This document shows positions 13,945 through 25,348 of a DNA stretch of 64,000 nt, in pieces. Source of the DNA: Mesocentrotus franciscanus (lineage: Eukaryota; Echinodermata; Echinoidea; Camarodonta; Strongylocentrotidae); the NCBI GenBank assembly GCA_037976565.1, contig CP137679.1, forward strand, positions 6,927,973 to 6,991,972, in the 5' to 3' direction. A model generated the notes under the pieces. That model was given only the letters and a program-made list of their open reading frames with translations. It was not told where the DNA came from and did not search any database. Made by a program: the position numbers and the translations under genes. Position 1 is the stretch's first letter, and every line of letters begins with the position of its first letter.

Positions 13945-14522
13945 AAAGGAAAGTCCAACCTTGATAACACACTACTCTAGAAAAAAAGCAGATAAAACAA
14001 AGAATCATACAGGTGAAATTTGACAAAAAATTAGAAATTATGAATTTTTGAACGTTGCAATCACTAAAGGTATGGGCTCTTCAAATTGGCTGAATAGGTA
14101 ATGTCTCTGTGATGTAGTGGCGGACAACTTTCCTGTTCGTTTTAACACACAAAAATAACTAAAATTTCAATTTTTCAAAAATATATGACTTGGGATAGTC
14201 TTTACTTTTTAGAGGACCTGTAATAATATACTTGCCATAGTATATTTTGAGTAGTGCCCCAAGGGTGAAGGCACTTGGGAGAAAAAAACAGAAATTAGTG
14301 ATATTTTTGTACACGACAAACGGGAGAGTTATCCATCACTACGTCACAATCCTCTGACAAAATGCCAATTTCAGATTCGCATAACTGTAGTGATCTCATA
14401 TTTCAAACATTCATAACTTTCTTATTATTGGTCCAATTTATTTCAAACTTTTGCCATTCTGTTTCTCTGATTTACTGCTTCCATTCAAATAACTTATTAA
14501 CAAGGTTGCATTGCCCTTTAAA
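13945..14522 (+). mobile_element. MITE-like element with imperfect long terminal inverted repeats
   Basis: Begins AAAGGAAAGTCCAACCTTG and ends with AACAAGGTTGCATTGCCCTTT; the two ends are imperfect inverse complements, and the pairing extends inward (GCAGATAAAACAAAGAAT against ATTCTGTTTCTCTGATTTAC). A second copy lies inverted at about 19296-19772, sharing blocks such as GTGCCCCAAGG and CAAACGGGAGAGTT. No transposase frame is present. Confidence 0.65.
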
Positions 14523-15080
14523 ATCTGTAATTTAGTTATTGTATTCTAACATTCTTGATTTTCCAGAACTCTACTGATCTGGATTATCTCTTACAAATCT
14601 GTTTTCCTATATCCACTTTATCCTACTTTTTCATTGTTCCACCCACCATTCTCTTTTTCATTTATCCCCTTTCTTCCTCTGTCTTGTTTTTGTTTCTGTC
14701 TCTCTCTCTCTCACTTTTCCTCCTCTTTCTCTCTCTCTCTCTTCCTCTTCTGTCCCTCTCTCTCTCACTTCCTCATTCACGCACTCACTCTTTCCTCTCT
14801 CTTCCTCTCCTTCCCTCTCTTCTTCTCCTTACATGTATGTCTCTTCCTCTCATTCCTACTCTCTCTTTCCTTCCCCCTCTCCCTCCCCTCTCCCTCCCCT
14901 CTCTTTCTCTATTTCTCTCTCTCTTTTCCCCTCCTTATCTGAGCGTTTGTGTATTATATGTGCATGTTTCTCTCCCATCTATCGTCTCATTTATATTTCT
15001 TTCTCTACATTGTATTTTAGAAACTAGCAGTTTTGTAGGCCTAAACATTGTGTTGTAACTTTGTCAATTATCCATACAAA
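14523..15080. repeat. CT-rich (pyrimidine) tract
   Basis: Degenerate CTCTCT/CCTC repeats from about 14698 to 14938. The Ser/Leu-rich open frames across it are artefacts of the simple repeat. Confidence 0.85.
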
Positions 15081-15535
15081 GCTGTTATTCTTTCCAGACT
15101 TACTGCATGTGTATTTTTTCACACATTACTCACCAAATCTCTCTTCCTGGAAAACTAACCAAGATATACGTTGCTATTATGCATCCTGTTTATCTAAAAA
15201 TAAGGTGTAATAAAAAAAGCGGGAATAAAGTATTCAATTTCAGAACTGGAAAAACCAAGAATTTAGATGATTCAACCGCCCCCCCCCCAATATTCATGAA
15301 TACCGGTACCATAAATGGGTCTCTCTAAATTCTCAGTAAATGTAATGAAAGCTAGCATTATCGATTTTTCAGATTCTGAGTTATGGAAACAGTGTGGGCG
15401 ATGGTATATGTTCTTGGATTTGACTTAGGGGGTGAAAAGGTAAAAGAGAGGAAAAAAAGGGAATATGATATCCTTAAAAGATTCCAGACAAAAATTGTTT
15501 GCATGTGGCGTGTTTATACCCCTCAAGGTATACTA

Positions 15536-15689
15536 GGACCGGTCTACGCTAGACCAGTCTATGTTAGAGCAGTCTAATGGTGAGTGTGAAGGCACAACTG
15601 TGCCAGGAAGTGTACCTCTGGACAGATCCAGAAGACCACATGACGTGCTGTGGAGTGGTCTAGTGGATCAGTCTAGCATAGAACGGTCC
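15536..15689. mobile_element. Small MITE-like inverted repeat
   Basis: The left arm GGACCGGTCTACGCTAGACC (15536-15555) is inversely matched by the right arm ending CTAGCATAGAACGGTCC (15673-15689), with further pairing inward. The interior of about 100 bp shows no coding. Confidence 0.5.
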
Positions 15690-15902
15690 AATGAAGTGAG
15701 TGAGAATGGGGTCATATTTGTGAGATGTTAGTAATCGTTTGTTGACAGCAGCATCTTTCCAGATACCCCCTCACCCTCAGTGGTGATGAAAAAATAAGAT
15801 CGAAAGGGGATGATATTGAAAGGATTGTGACAACCTTTCAACCTCCCTGATTCTGCTCTTTTCTACATTCTCTCTTCTCTGCATGTTTCTTTGTATACCA
15901 TC

Positions 15903-16283
15903 TTCTCTCTCTCTCTTTCTTCCCCTCCATCCCTTTCCCATCTCTATCATTCTCTCTCTGTCTCTCTCTCTGTCTCTCCCTCCATCCATCCCGTGCTTAA
16001 CCCTTTCCAATTGCTATCACTCTTTTTTCTCTCCCTCTCTCTCCTCTCTCTCTCCTTCCATCTTCCATCTATCCATACATTTATCCCTTTCCCATCTCTA
16101 TCACTCTCTCTCTCCCCCTTTTCTATCCACCCTTCATCCAGTCTCCATCTCTATAATTCTCTCTCTGTCCTTCTGTCTTTCTCCCTCTCCCTCCATCCCT
16201 TCCCCATCTCTATCATTCCCCCTCTCTCTCTCCCCCTCTCCATCTCCCTCTCCACCCTCCCTCATCCCTCCTCCTCTCTTCCA
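15903..16283. repeat. CT-rich (pyrimidine) tract
   Basis: Imperfect array of CTCTCT with recurrent TCCCATCTCTATCA blocks spaced irregularly, that is, a degenerate minisatellite inside a microsatellite. Confidence 0.85.
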
Positions 16284-17349
16284 CTCCTTCTATTGACTCT
16301 CTTGACCCCATGGTCATGTGCATTCCCAGTAGAGGTCAAAACCTTCCTGAAATGAGGACAGTATGTTATTGTTGTTGTTATTGTTGTTATCCCTCCCCTT
16401 AATCCCACTAGAGCCATCATGGGTTGGTTGTTCCTCTGTCATCAAGGGAGTAAGATAGTCTCACAATTCTTACCTTGTTTATAAGGACAATCTACTCTCA
16501 TATATGGGACTGTAGAGCAGGTTTAGACTATGTAAGGCTGTAGCCTGTACTGTATGAAGCAACTTTCTTTCTTGCAGGATAGTAGAATTTCTATCGAAAG
16601 GGCTACTTTTAGCCTGTAGAATGAAGCAAAAAATCAGGCAAAAACAAAACAAGCAAACGAACAAAAGAAAAAGGAAAACAGGCTTAGATCTGGGAAAAAT
16701 ATAGCCCTATGTGTCAACCAATTTGTTTAATTGGCCTCAAAAGTACCTGCAGAAATACAATTTAAGTAGGAGGTCTATTTTTTAAGTATTATAAATCATC
16801 TTTGTAGTTTCAGTGTGTCTTAAAGAAAGATGTTTAAATGGTAGGCATATAGCCTTAACGATAACAAATGCCTTCTACAGTTTTACTTGGACAAGCTAGA
16901 TCTCATAAATTACTTGAGATTATACATGCAAATTTAGTGACAGACAGTGGACATTAGTCTTTGAACAGCAGAGTCCAATACATTCTTGAGATTTGACATG
17001 ATGTTGACATGGCTTGAATCAACAAGGTAACAGCCTAGTGTACGTTGTAGGCCTTGATCAGTGATACATTTGTTGCACGATTGACAGTCAAAAGTTGATA
17101 ATTCTTTATTCCTCTTCAGTGATTTCATTGATTTGGTGGGATTTGATGCAGGTTTTTATATGATTTGATGTTTATTGAATGTAGGACATGTCCAAGATAT
17201 GTTGAACTCTATGTTACTAAACCTCTATGTTACTGACTAATTCAAAAAGAAAAAAAGTGTACATATCTGATGATTGTATAATGTTGATAGCCTAGCTCTA
17301 CCAATAGTACCATGGCCTGACTAGCTTGAAGTTGGATCACATTAAATTG

Positions 17350-17424
17350 TCTGTTCAGAGCCAGAAGGGCGTTAACTCGTTGTTAGAGTACGTGATGCCA
17401 TTCTGGCTTCAAAGTTCAAACAGA
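17350..17424. repeat. Small hairpin of the GCCAGAAGGGCGTTAAC family
   Basis: Left arm TCTGTTCAGAGCCAGAAGGG then CGTTAACTC. Right arm GATGCCATTCTGGCTTC then AAACAGA. The left flank ATTAAATTG is shared with the member at 37468. Confidence 0.8.
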
Positions 17425-18059
17425 TGAAATATCAAGAACAGTTATATATTAAGGTTACTTATGTACAATATTTGAGCACACTTTAATGTATTGGACACCA
17501 ATTAAAAATATACCACATAATCACCCTGTAAGGCTGTATAGAGGCTGCAACAACAAATCTGCAGTCAGAAATGGAATTTGCTACAAGTTGTGTCTGATAG
17601 GTTCAGACTAGCAGCAGCCACTCATACAGCACAGGCATTCCATTTCAGTTGAATGGCCTACCAATCTGACTTTGGAAATACAACTCCTCTGCATGTTATT
17701 GTGTGTGTGGTACTGGGGCGTACACACAGATAGACTGGTATATAGGTAGACTGGAAGATACCATTCTCTACATGGATTTGTATAGCAAGGACAAGGCTTT
17801 GATCGTTGTTCTGGTGGACGAATTAGCATGGAACTGTAGGCGGTTGGTTGCGGAATGGACTATACATAGAATGGTAGTACTGCCCAATTGATGCTCTTGT
17901 GTTCTGCTGGAGCTAGGTACTGGAAAATATTTGTTAATTCACCATTGGTCATAATTACCTACAATTATTTGATTGGGATAACTATGGAGCAAGTTCACTT
18001 TTGTTTTCACACCAGTGTAACTGTATGCATCAGCCAACAGAGAAGACTGTGACTCCAGG

Positions 18060-18083
18060 CACTCTCTCTCTCTCTCTCTCTCT
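18060..18083. repeat. (CT)n microsatellite
   Basis: Uninterrupted CT run. Confidence 0.9.
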
Positions 18084-18974
18084 TTATCCGAGCTGATTTA
18101 CTCCTTGGTATTGGTAGCAAAGGAAGGAAGCTGGAGAAGTTGATACCGGTGTAGGATACTGTTAGAATTGGGCTGGGACTGCATCGGCAATACTTCTGGT
18201 ATCCTGTCTTCTAGTGGTATTTATCAGAAGATGGAACCACTTATCGCCGAAATGTAGCGTCTTTGCTGGGCATAGCTCACAATGTCTTGACCATGTTGAC
18301 ATGCAGATTCAAATGATTAGAAAATCCAAGGAATATCTGGAGTTATCGCACGAGATGGAATCCTACTAACTGAGCTGAGCTGAGTGAAATGGAATACAGA
18401 GCAAGATTTTGAAGAAAACTTTCCATGTACTACTAGTTAGCAGGTGGGAAAATAAACATGATGAAGTAAATACTAATGAAGAGAACTAACTTACCGATCG
18501 TGCCTTGGGCTGCTCTCTTTATTGCAGTTGCGAAATACTTGCAGACCTGGTATACTTGGGAAATAAGTCCTTGTGTTCTATTATTAGAATGAATGTAACA
18601 ATTCATGAATACACAAGAACCATGTCAACTTGCAAGGCCTGCTCAAATATCATTTTATCAGGACTAGAAATGTACTGATGATAATTTTCCTAGAATACAT
18701 AGAGCTGCTTTTAAGGCAAAGTACTTCCAAGCAACACTGCGCTGTGTTGAATCTGTGGATATCTAGAACCAGTACTATTTAAATTATCATCTACAGAGTG
18801 TGTATATCATGTAATGTATTATGGACAAGACAGATTATTCTGCGTTTGCAACACAGGAATAGCCTGAAATACGCCTCCTAGAATTAATTGAGTCACTTTA
18901 GTGTACAACAAAGAGATATAAGCGTATGACGCCTCATGGATGCTTTTGTGATGTATGACTCACGTGAATGATGG

Positions 18975-19064
18975 TCACCAAGACACTCACCAAGACACTC
19001 ACCAAGACACTCACCAAGACACTCACCAAGACACTCACCAAGACACTCACCAAGACACTCACCT
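18975..19064. repeat. 12-bp minisatellite, unit CACCAAGACACT
   Basis: About seven near-perfect head-to-tail copies. The period is a multiple of three, so one frame repeats a four-residue unit, but no gene context supports coding. Confidence 0.95.
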
Positions 19065-19295
19065 CTCCAAACATCCACATCTTACCCCATCTGCTTTGAT
19101 GAGGCAGTTCCAAAAAAGGTATTAGAACATGCTACATGATGTGAATGTATTGTATCGTGTCATTCGTGTGATTGGCAGCGGCAGACTGGCCATGGGGAGT
19201 TTGGGGAGTTTTCCCCACAGTCCGGTCTATTATTTTTTAGCTTTACAAGAGTTGGTCATTTTGCAGTCGGAGGCGCGATTGTCAAACTCTATAGT

Positions 19296-19772
19296 TTGAA
19301 ATGACCAATAATAAGAGAGATATATGCTTGTTTGAAATATGAGATCACTACAGCTATGCAAACCTCAAATCTGTAATTTTGGTCAGTGGATTGTGACGTA
19401 GTCAACTCTCCCGTTTGTCCTGTACAAATGTATTATTAATTTCTGTTTTTCTCCCAAGTGCTTTCTCCCTTGGGGCACTACTGAACATGTATTATGGATA
19501 TCATATTATTATAGGTTCTCAAAAGAAAAAAAGTTGAAATTTTAGTCATTAAGTGTTTGGAAAGTTGTCCGCCACGAGATCACAGAGCTCCAGAGGCATT
19601 ACCTATTCACCCAATATGAAGAGCTCAAACCTATAGTCTAGTAGTTTAGTGCTTTTAACTTTCAAAAATTCATAACTTTCTCATTTTGTGTCTGATTTCA
19701 CCAGTATGCTTCTCTGATTTTCTGCTTTCTTCTAAAGTAGTTAGCTTTCAACGTTGGAGATCCCTTTAACCC
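19296..19772 (-). mobile_element. Inverted second copy of the MITE-like element at 13945-14522
   Basis: Reading on the minus strand, the order of blocks follows the first copy: TTAAAGGGAT end, sequence resembling ATTCATAACTTTC, GCGGACAACTTTCC, GTGCCCCAAGG, ACAAACGGGAGAGTT, AATAAGAAAG-like end. The far end appears truncated. Confidence 0.65.
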
Positions 19773-19810
19773 TAGATTCTATTTCCCAGCAGACATTAAA
19801 ATCATAATTA

Positions 19811-19835
19811 TCTGTTCAGAGCCAAAAGTGACTTT
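19811..19835. repeat. Half-site of the hairpin family
   Basis: TCTGTTCAGAGCCAAAAG is present, with no pairing arm downstream. Confidence 0.45.
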
Positions 19836-20029
19836 ATTACTTGATTGAAATTATTTAAATGCATCAATATGAAGGTGCACCAGTTTCTAGCACTTGGCAG
19901 GAAATAAAACAAATGTTGTATTGGGTTATTTTTATTGAGTGTGTAGATGAGATGAGGTCATTTACATAACTGATATGAGCTTGTTTACTTCTCTAGTGCC
20001 TCGGTGGAAATATAAATAAATATATATGG

Positions 20030-20090
20030 TCTGTTCAGAGCCAGATGGGTGTTAACTGTGTGTTATAACGCCTGTCTGGCTCCAAACAGA
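20030..20090. repeat. Small hairpin of the GCCAGAAGGGCGTTAAC family
   Basis: Left arm TCTGTTCAGAGCCAGATGGG then TGTTAAC. Right arm TATAACGCCTGTCTGGC then TCCAAACAGA. The terminal TCTGTT/AACAGA pair is intact. Confidence 0.8.
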
Positions 20091-20091
20091 C

Positions 20092-20393
20092 GATATATTG
20101 TCGCCTGGCTGGCAGAAGGGCGTTAGCTCGAATTTCAAATAAAAAATGATGCGCTATGCAGAAGGGCGTTAGCACTAAATCGCCTCAAATTTTTATAAAA
20201 CTGACTTATTTCCGAACAAAATTTGTGGCCGTGTTCTACTATTACATTTCTATTAGTCTTTTAAGTTTTATACCAATTTTCCGGACGGAAAGCAGTTTAA
20301 ATATAAAACACATCTTTAAGTGCTAATAATTCGAAGAGTAGTTTTCGGGTCGCTCGCGCGCTAACGCTCTTCTGCCACCCGGGCGACGATATC
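20092..20393. mobile_element. MITE-like element with terminal repeats related to the small hairpins
   Basis: The left end GATATATTGTCGCCTGGCTG continues to GCAGAAGGGCGTTAGC. The right end GCTAACGCTCTTCTGCCACC continues to GGGCGACGATATC. About 35 bp of terminal inverted repeat flank an interior of about 230 bp that holds another internal GCAGAAGGGCGTTAGC at about 20159. The core matches the hairpin arms, so this may be a longer family member. Confidence 0.7.
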
Positions 20394-20400
20394 ATCTATT

Positions 20401-20416
20401 CAATTCAATTCAATTC
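20401..20416. repeat. (CAATT)n pentamer run
   Basis: Three tandem CAATT units. Confidence 0.6.
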
Positions 20417-20928
20417 AAAAAGATTCACAATGAGTGCAACTATTAAAGGGAATCGTAATGAATGGACATGAATATTCCACAACTTTGAACCTCTTTGATT
20501 TCAGCACTATACTAGTATACTTATACATTACAACATCAACATACATAAAGCAGGGACATGCATATCACACAATACCTGGTCTAAGTCTGTATAAACGATA
20601 ATGGTTACTACATGTAGTTGGTGACAAAACTGTTTTCTTCAGTTTTCAGTGAGGACTGCTTTGTTATAACGTTGATACATTGTATGAAATATCCACTAAA
20701 TGGTCCTTGGTTTTCAAAGATCAATTCAAGGTAAAAATGCATGATAATCAATGCAACACCTTTCTGAGTTCCTGGTAACCTATGTGATCTTTGGGTCTGT
20801 GAGTGACATCCATTTCCTAGTAGTACATAGGGTAGACATGCTGAAGGGGTATCAATCTCATGAGAGGGCCTGCTATTCTCAAGATGTAAGTTACTCCTCG
20901 GTATCACTTTCACATCCTGATTCGCTGC

Positions 20929-21345
20929 TCTCTCTCTCTCTGTCTGTCTGTCTTTCTCTGTCTCTGTCTGTCTGTCTGTCTCTCTGTCTGTCTCTCTGTC
21001 TCTGTCTGTAATGTCTCTCTTTCTTTTCCTTTCTCAGTGTCTTTCTAGGTGTCTGTCTCTCAGTCTCTGCTCTTTCCCTCCCAGTCCCTGTTTCACTAGT
21101 TAGGCTTTCCACCCTATCTCTCTCTTCTTCCTCTTCTTCTTATTCTACAAGCTCCATCTCTGTAGGCCTATACATCTTTCTCACTCTCTGTAGTCTATTT
21201 GTTTCTGCCACTTTCTGTGTCTGTCACCCGCTCCCCCTCTCTCTCTCTCTCTCTCCATCTGTCTCCCATTCTTTTGCCTCATCATCCTCCCTCTCTTTTC
21301 TTTTTCCTCTTCATCTCTCTTGGTAATTATCTCATTTACCAAGGA
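20929..21345. repeat. TCTG/CT-rich pyrimidine tract
   Basis: TCTG and TCTC units, purest at 20929-21010, then degenerate to about 21320. Arg/Glu/Thr-rich or Ser/Leu-rich frames here are artefacts. Confidence 0.85.
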
Positions 21346-22274
21346 GCTCAAGTACAGCATTGATTAAAGCCTGAACGGATCTCTCATTTCGCCGAGTGAT
21401 AGTGACTATTGCAATGCCATGTGTACAAGCATGAGGTTTCGCTCACAACACCATTTACTTCAGTGTCCCAGAAAGTACTTGAGCTGAGGCTGTGGAGTTG
21501 CAAGTAATATTAATTATATTGCCTTCGCTTTTGCTGTATGGTATATAATTTTTCCAAAAATTATGAAAGTTTCATAGCTCGTCTCCAATGAATATAAGAA
21601 ATTAATTTTTCTATGTTAGATTTCATAAATATGAAAGAGAACTTACAAATCATTATTTTATTAACATATCGGCCTCCTAACTTCTCTAATAGAAAATAGT
21701 AAGCTTGTTGGTATGCCCTTTCTTTCAGTAATGAATTTTTTATTTTTTATTAAAGCTGCATACATGTTTGTTTTCACAACAAATAAAGGCCTACTATTCC
21801 AGACGGAACGTGTATTAACTAATGTGCTCATCTTATACTTATTATCTTTAATTCATTTCTTCTTTTATTCTGGTATTTATTCTCCAATGCCTCGACCTTG
21901 CTTGGCGATAATTTGGCGTGCTTGTTATTCCCTGCTATCAGACAATACATTAACACTCTCCTGTCATACTGTTGCCCCAGAAGCAAGCTTGTAGGTCTAC
22001 AAGGGTACAGCATGATTAGATACACATGGGACTAACAGAGCAAGCAAACATTATAATGGCAAATAGAGATTGGGGATCAGTCTTTATCCATAGTACAAAC
22101 ACCCAAGAAAACACCTCTGACCTTTCTCCTCTTCTTGTGATAGCGTGGAAGTGTCTAGCTACCGGTAGTCTAAAGGTCTGGTGATGATGATGTCAAGTAA
22201 AATTGACAACTAATGAATCTATCAAATGTATACTGGATATGAATGACTTGTGGCATGTGAATGATATTTGCCAA

Positions 22275-22560
22275 TTGATAATGATAATAATAATATTAGT
22301 GCTAATAACAACAATAATAATTATAATAGTAATAGTAATAATCATCAGCAGCAGCAGCAGCAACAGCATCGATGGTGTTCTTCCTGACGGCCCTGCAATT
22401 TTTATAATCCAACCAGTAACCAGGTAGTAGGTACCCATTTACACCTGGGTGGAGAGTGGCAAATGTGGATTGAATATCTTGCCAAAGAAAATTTGTCCTT
22501 GGTTGGTCTTGGATTGAGAGTCCAGTGACAGAACTACTTGAATTTGATTCAAGGTGTATG
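22275..22560 (-). mobile_element. tRNA-derived SINE with central core and ATT/GCT tail
   Basis: On the minus strand the sequence reads CATTTGCCACTCTCCACCCA, then GGTGTAAATGGGTACC, then a tail of triplets (GCT, ATT, TTA) ending about 22275. The core (plus-strand 22431-22467) is the same as in the elements at 46470 and 56660. The head, with its promoter boxes, is degenerate here. Confidence 0.65.
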
Positions 22561-22643
22561 ATACTTAAGCTGAGTACGAAGAAGAAATATTAGAAAATCC
22601 AATTAATGAGGACCCTATTTGTTGAACTGTAGTGCGTTATACA

Positions 22644-22711
22644 TCTGTTTAGAGCCAGATAGGCGTTAACTCTTATAATTTGATAGAGAGTTGACAACGC
22701 CCTTCTGGCTG
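22644..22711. repeat. Small hairpin of the GCCAGAAGGGCGTTAAC family
   Basis: Left arm TCTGTTTAGAGCCAGATAGG then CGTTAACTC. Right arm GAGTTGACAACGCCCTTCTG then GCT. The outer right end is diverged. Confidence 0.8.
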
Positions 22712-24000
22712 TAATGAGGATATGATGCATATATGTATGGGCCGATTGGGGCTGGTAGCCGATTGGGGCTGGTACTAGCCTGGTAGCTGCTGATTTTGCA
22801 TTCATTTGCTATCCAGCATGATTTTGTAATGCAACCTATCTATTACATTGGATCAAAGTTTTAGATAGCATTGTTTGTTTGATATTTAAGATGCAAAGTA
22901 ATTAGCAGAACATGTTATTACCATTTGAAGTATAAAGCCATCCATATAAAGCATTTAAGGTTGTCCATAAACCTCCCCTTGCCTCATGGCCAACTAATAA
23001 TGCATGTGTTGTAACAAACAATATTGTTTGGTTTGACATGATAGGCATTGTAGATACAAATTAATTTCAGTAGAGGTGTGCGATTTGTTGTTGAGAACAA
23101 TCTTTCTTTTTAATTGGTATGTAACCTTCAGAGTTACGAGGAAATATTTTCAAGCACTTTTAAGTATTCTTTAACCTTGGGTATTCAATTCGACTGTCAG
23201 TGATCCAAATCCACTTGATTTGTTTGAGTATTTTCTATAGTTTGTGGATATATACCTCAAGTATGGCTCACTTATCTGCTTTTGTAGTAGAAGGTTGAAA
23301 ATGACTAAGCTAATAAGAATTTAGCCCTGGAAAAGTGGAAAGCATGAAAGGGTCTCTAGAAAGCAAAAACTCTGGAAGATACTGGTGAGATATTAATAAA
23401 GAAATGTATTTATAAGCCATTGAGTTGTCCCCAGTCAAATGCGACCATTTCTATAGAAATATTTTGTAAGTATGTGAAAAATTAATTTGTCCTGATTTAT
23501 GTTTACATGTGAATGTGACATATTAGACTTCATTACATCTAAACAAATTCAACAAAGGCCCTAATTCAACCATGAAATAACCTTAAAAACATCAAATTTA
23601 CAAGGGGTATGAATAATTTTGTTGGTAACTGTACATGCACTCGCATTCTGACTTGGACGAAGTAATATAATAAATCACTATTATATAATTAATGTACAAA
23701 AAGTAATTTTTTAACAGGGAAGTTACTTATCTGAATGTATATTTACGCCTATAACCTGTACCTTTAATTTGGGTAGACAAGCCTATATTCTGATGTTTGG
23801 CCACATAAAGACACTCATTTACATTAATCCAGTTGCTATTGATTTTGCAAGGTCATGAAAGCTGTATAATTGATTTCTTTCTTGAATAATGAATACACCA
23901 CCCTATATATGTTGTAAGTATCGTATCTAGTAGAGCCTATACAAGGCCTTGATTCTGCTGGTAAATTATACATTGACTTCTTTAGGTAAGCCTGCTCTGA

Positions 24001-24145
24001 GGCCTGTTTCATAAAACTTGTTGTCTATAACAAATGCTAAATTCAATGACAAATTTACTCCTAGCCAATTGAATGCCACGATTTTAGTAGCTTATAATGG
24101 TTATTGTAACTTGTTATTGGTAACAATATTTGTGAAACAGGGCCC
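24001..24145. mobile_element. 145-bp MITE with terminal inverted repeats GGSCCTGTTTCAYAAA
   Basis: Starts GGCCTGTTTCATAAAACTTG and ends TATTTGTGAAACAGGGCCC; the ends are inverse complements over about 17 bases, and pairing continues (TTGTTGTC against AACAATAT). A trinucleotide TGA flanks both sides (23998-24000 and 24146-24148), a possible 3-bp target duplication. Confidence 0.75.
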
Positions 24146-25016
24146 TGAGATTCTATTTGTATTAACTCGTTGACAACTGAATTTTCTAAGCCCCATAGGC
24201 TTCATCATTTGGTCCAATCGGTTCCCGTAGACAAAGATAATCCACTTTAATCCAATAATACAGAAAAATAACTTGAATCTTAATCAACCATGAATGATGC
24301 AGTGATGTCAGATGTGTGTATAATATGCATCCCATGTATTGAGATTGTAAGAAGCTTAGTAAACCTTTGAAAATTGTATTTATTCACATATTTATATGAT
24401 AATGTGAGTGTAGTTCAAATATACTGACAGGAAATATAAGTATATTTTTAAACCAAATTTCCAATTAGTATAACTATAAATTTGCTACTGCTTAAAGAAA
24501 TTGTAAATTACAATTACATTGTGAAATTTGTAGTTGTAAGTTGTGCAATAAGCAATCTCCATACCACTTTTTATAGCACAACATATTCTGTATCATTGAT
24601 GAAACTACATGTAATTTTCCATTGGCTACTTGGTTGACTTATACCAAAGCTCAGAAACATGTAGCTGTACATTTATTGCTTGTATTTTTGTACAAGGATA
24701 AACTCTGTACTTTTTGCATCGCTGCATCCCCCTAATTAACACAAATACAGTGAGCGTGTTGAATTATCTCATTAGGGACTGGTATATGGCCAGATTGTAA
24801 TTAATTTCTGAATGGGAACGAGCAAGATGCTGATGGTGATGGGTTACCCAATAAAGAGACATGTCATGTGTGTGTAGTCCCACGCACGTACAATGGCGTT
24901 TGTCAACCTGCAAGGATATCTGACAGACAATTGGGTTTCGTTCTGCCATGGACCGGCTGTCGTGTTGTAAATTTGATGGCCGCAGATGTTGAGCTTCTCC
25001 TCTTTATGATCCCTTC

Positions 25017-25348
25017 TTTCTAGTCTTCTTGTTCGCAGACTTGAATTTTGTTTTTGAGCTTGAAGTTTGGATTAAGACTGTACATAGGAGAAATGAGAGT
25101 TGTTTCTAGTCTTCTTGTTCACAGACTTGAATTTTGTTTTGAGCTTGAAGTTTGGATTAAGACTGTAGCATAGGAGAAATGAGAGTTCTTTCTAGTCTTC
25201 TTGTTCGCAGACTTGAATTTTGTTTTTGAGCTTGAAGTTTGGATTAAGACTGTAGCATAGGAGAAATGAGAGTTCTTTCTAGTCTTCTTGTTCGCAGACT
25301 TGAATTTTGTTTTGAGCTTGAAGTTTGGATTAAGACTGTAGCATAGGA
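25017..25348. repeat. 86-87 bp tandem repeat, about 3.8 copies
   Basis: Units start TTTCTAGTCTTCTTGTTC at 25017, 25103, 25189 and 25276. Copies differ by a few bases and by a 1-bp period change, so no reading frame is kept through the array. Not a CRISPR array: there are no unique spacers and the context is eukaryotic. Confidence 0.95.

Larger units (their letters stand above)
16284..19295. other. AT-rich non-coding stretch
   Basis: No gene recognised. It holds one hairpin (17350), a CT run (18060-18083) and a 12-bp minisatellite (18975-19064). A weak inverted similarity (ACCATTCT at about 17760 against AGAATGGT at about 17868) suggests another eroded MITE. Confidence 0.5.

Noticed and set aside
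14555..16355. Ser/Leu/Pro-rich open frames up to 167 codons
   Set aside because: Products of CT-rich low-complexity DNA; frames overlap on the same strand and none has splice or domain support.
18893..19078. Repeated four-residue peptide on the minus strand
   Set aside because: Artefact of the 12-bp minisatellite; no gene structure around it.
25017..25348. CRISPR-like periodicity
   Set aside because: Units are contiguous 86-bp tandem copies without unique spacers, in eukaryotic DNA.
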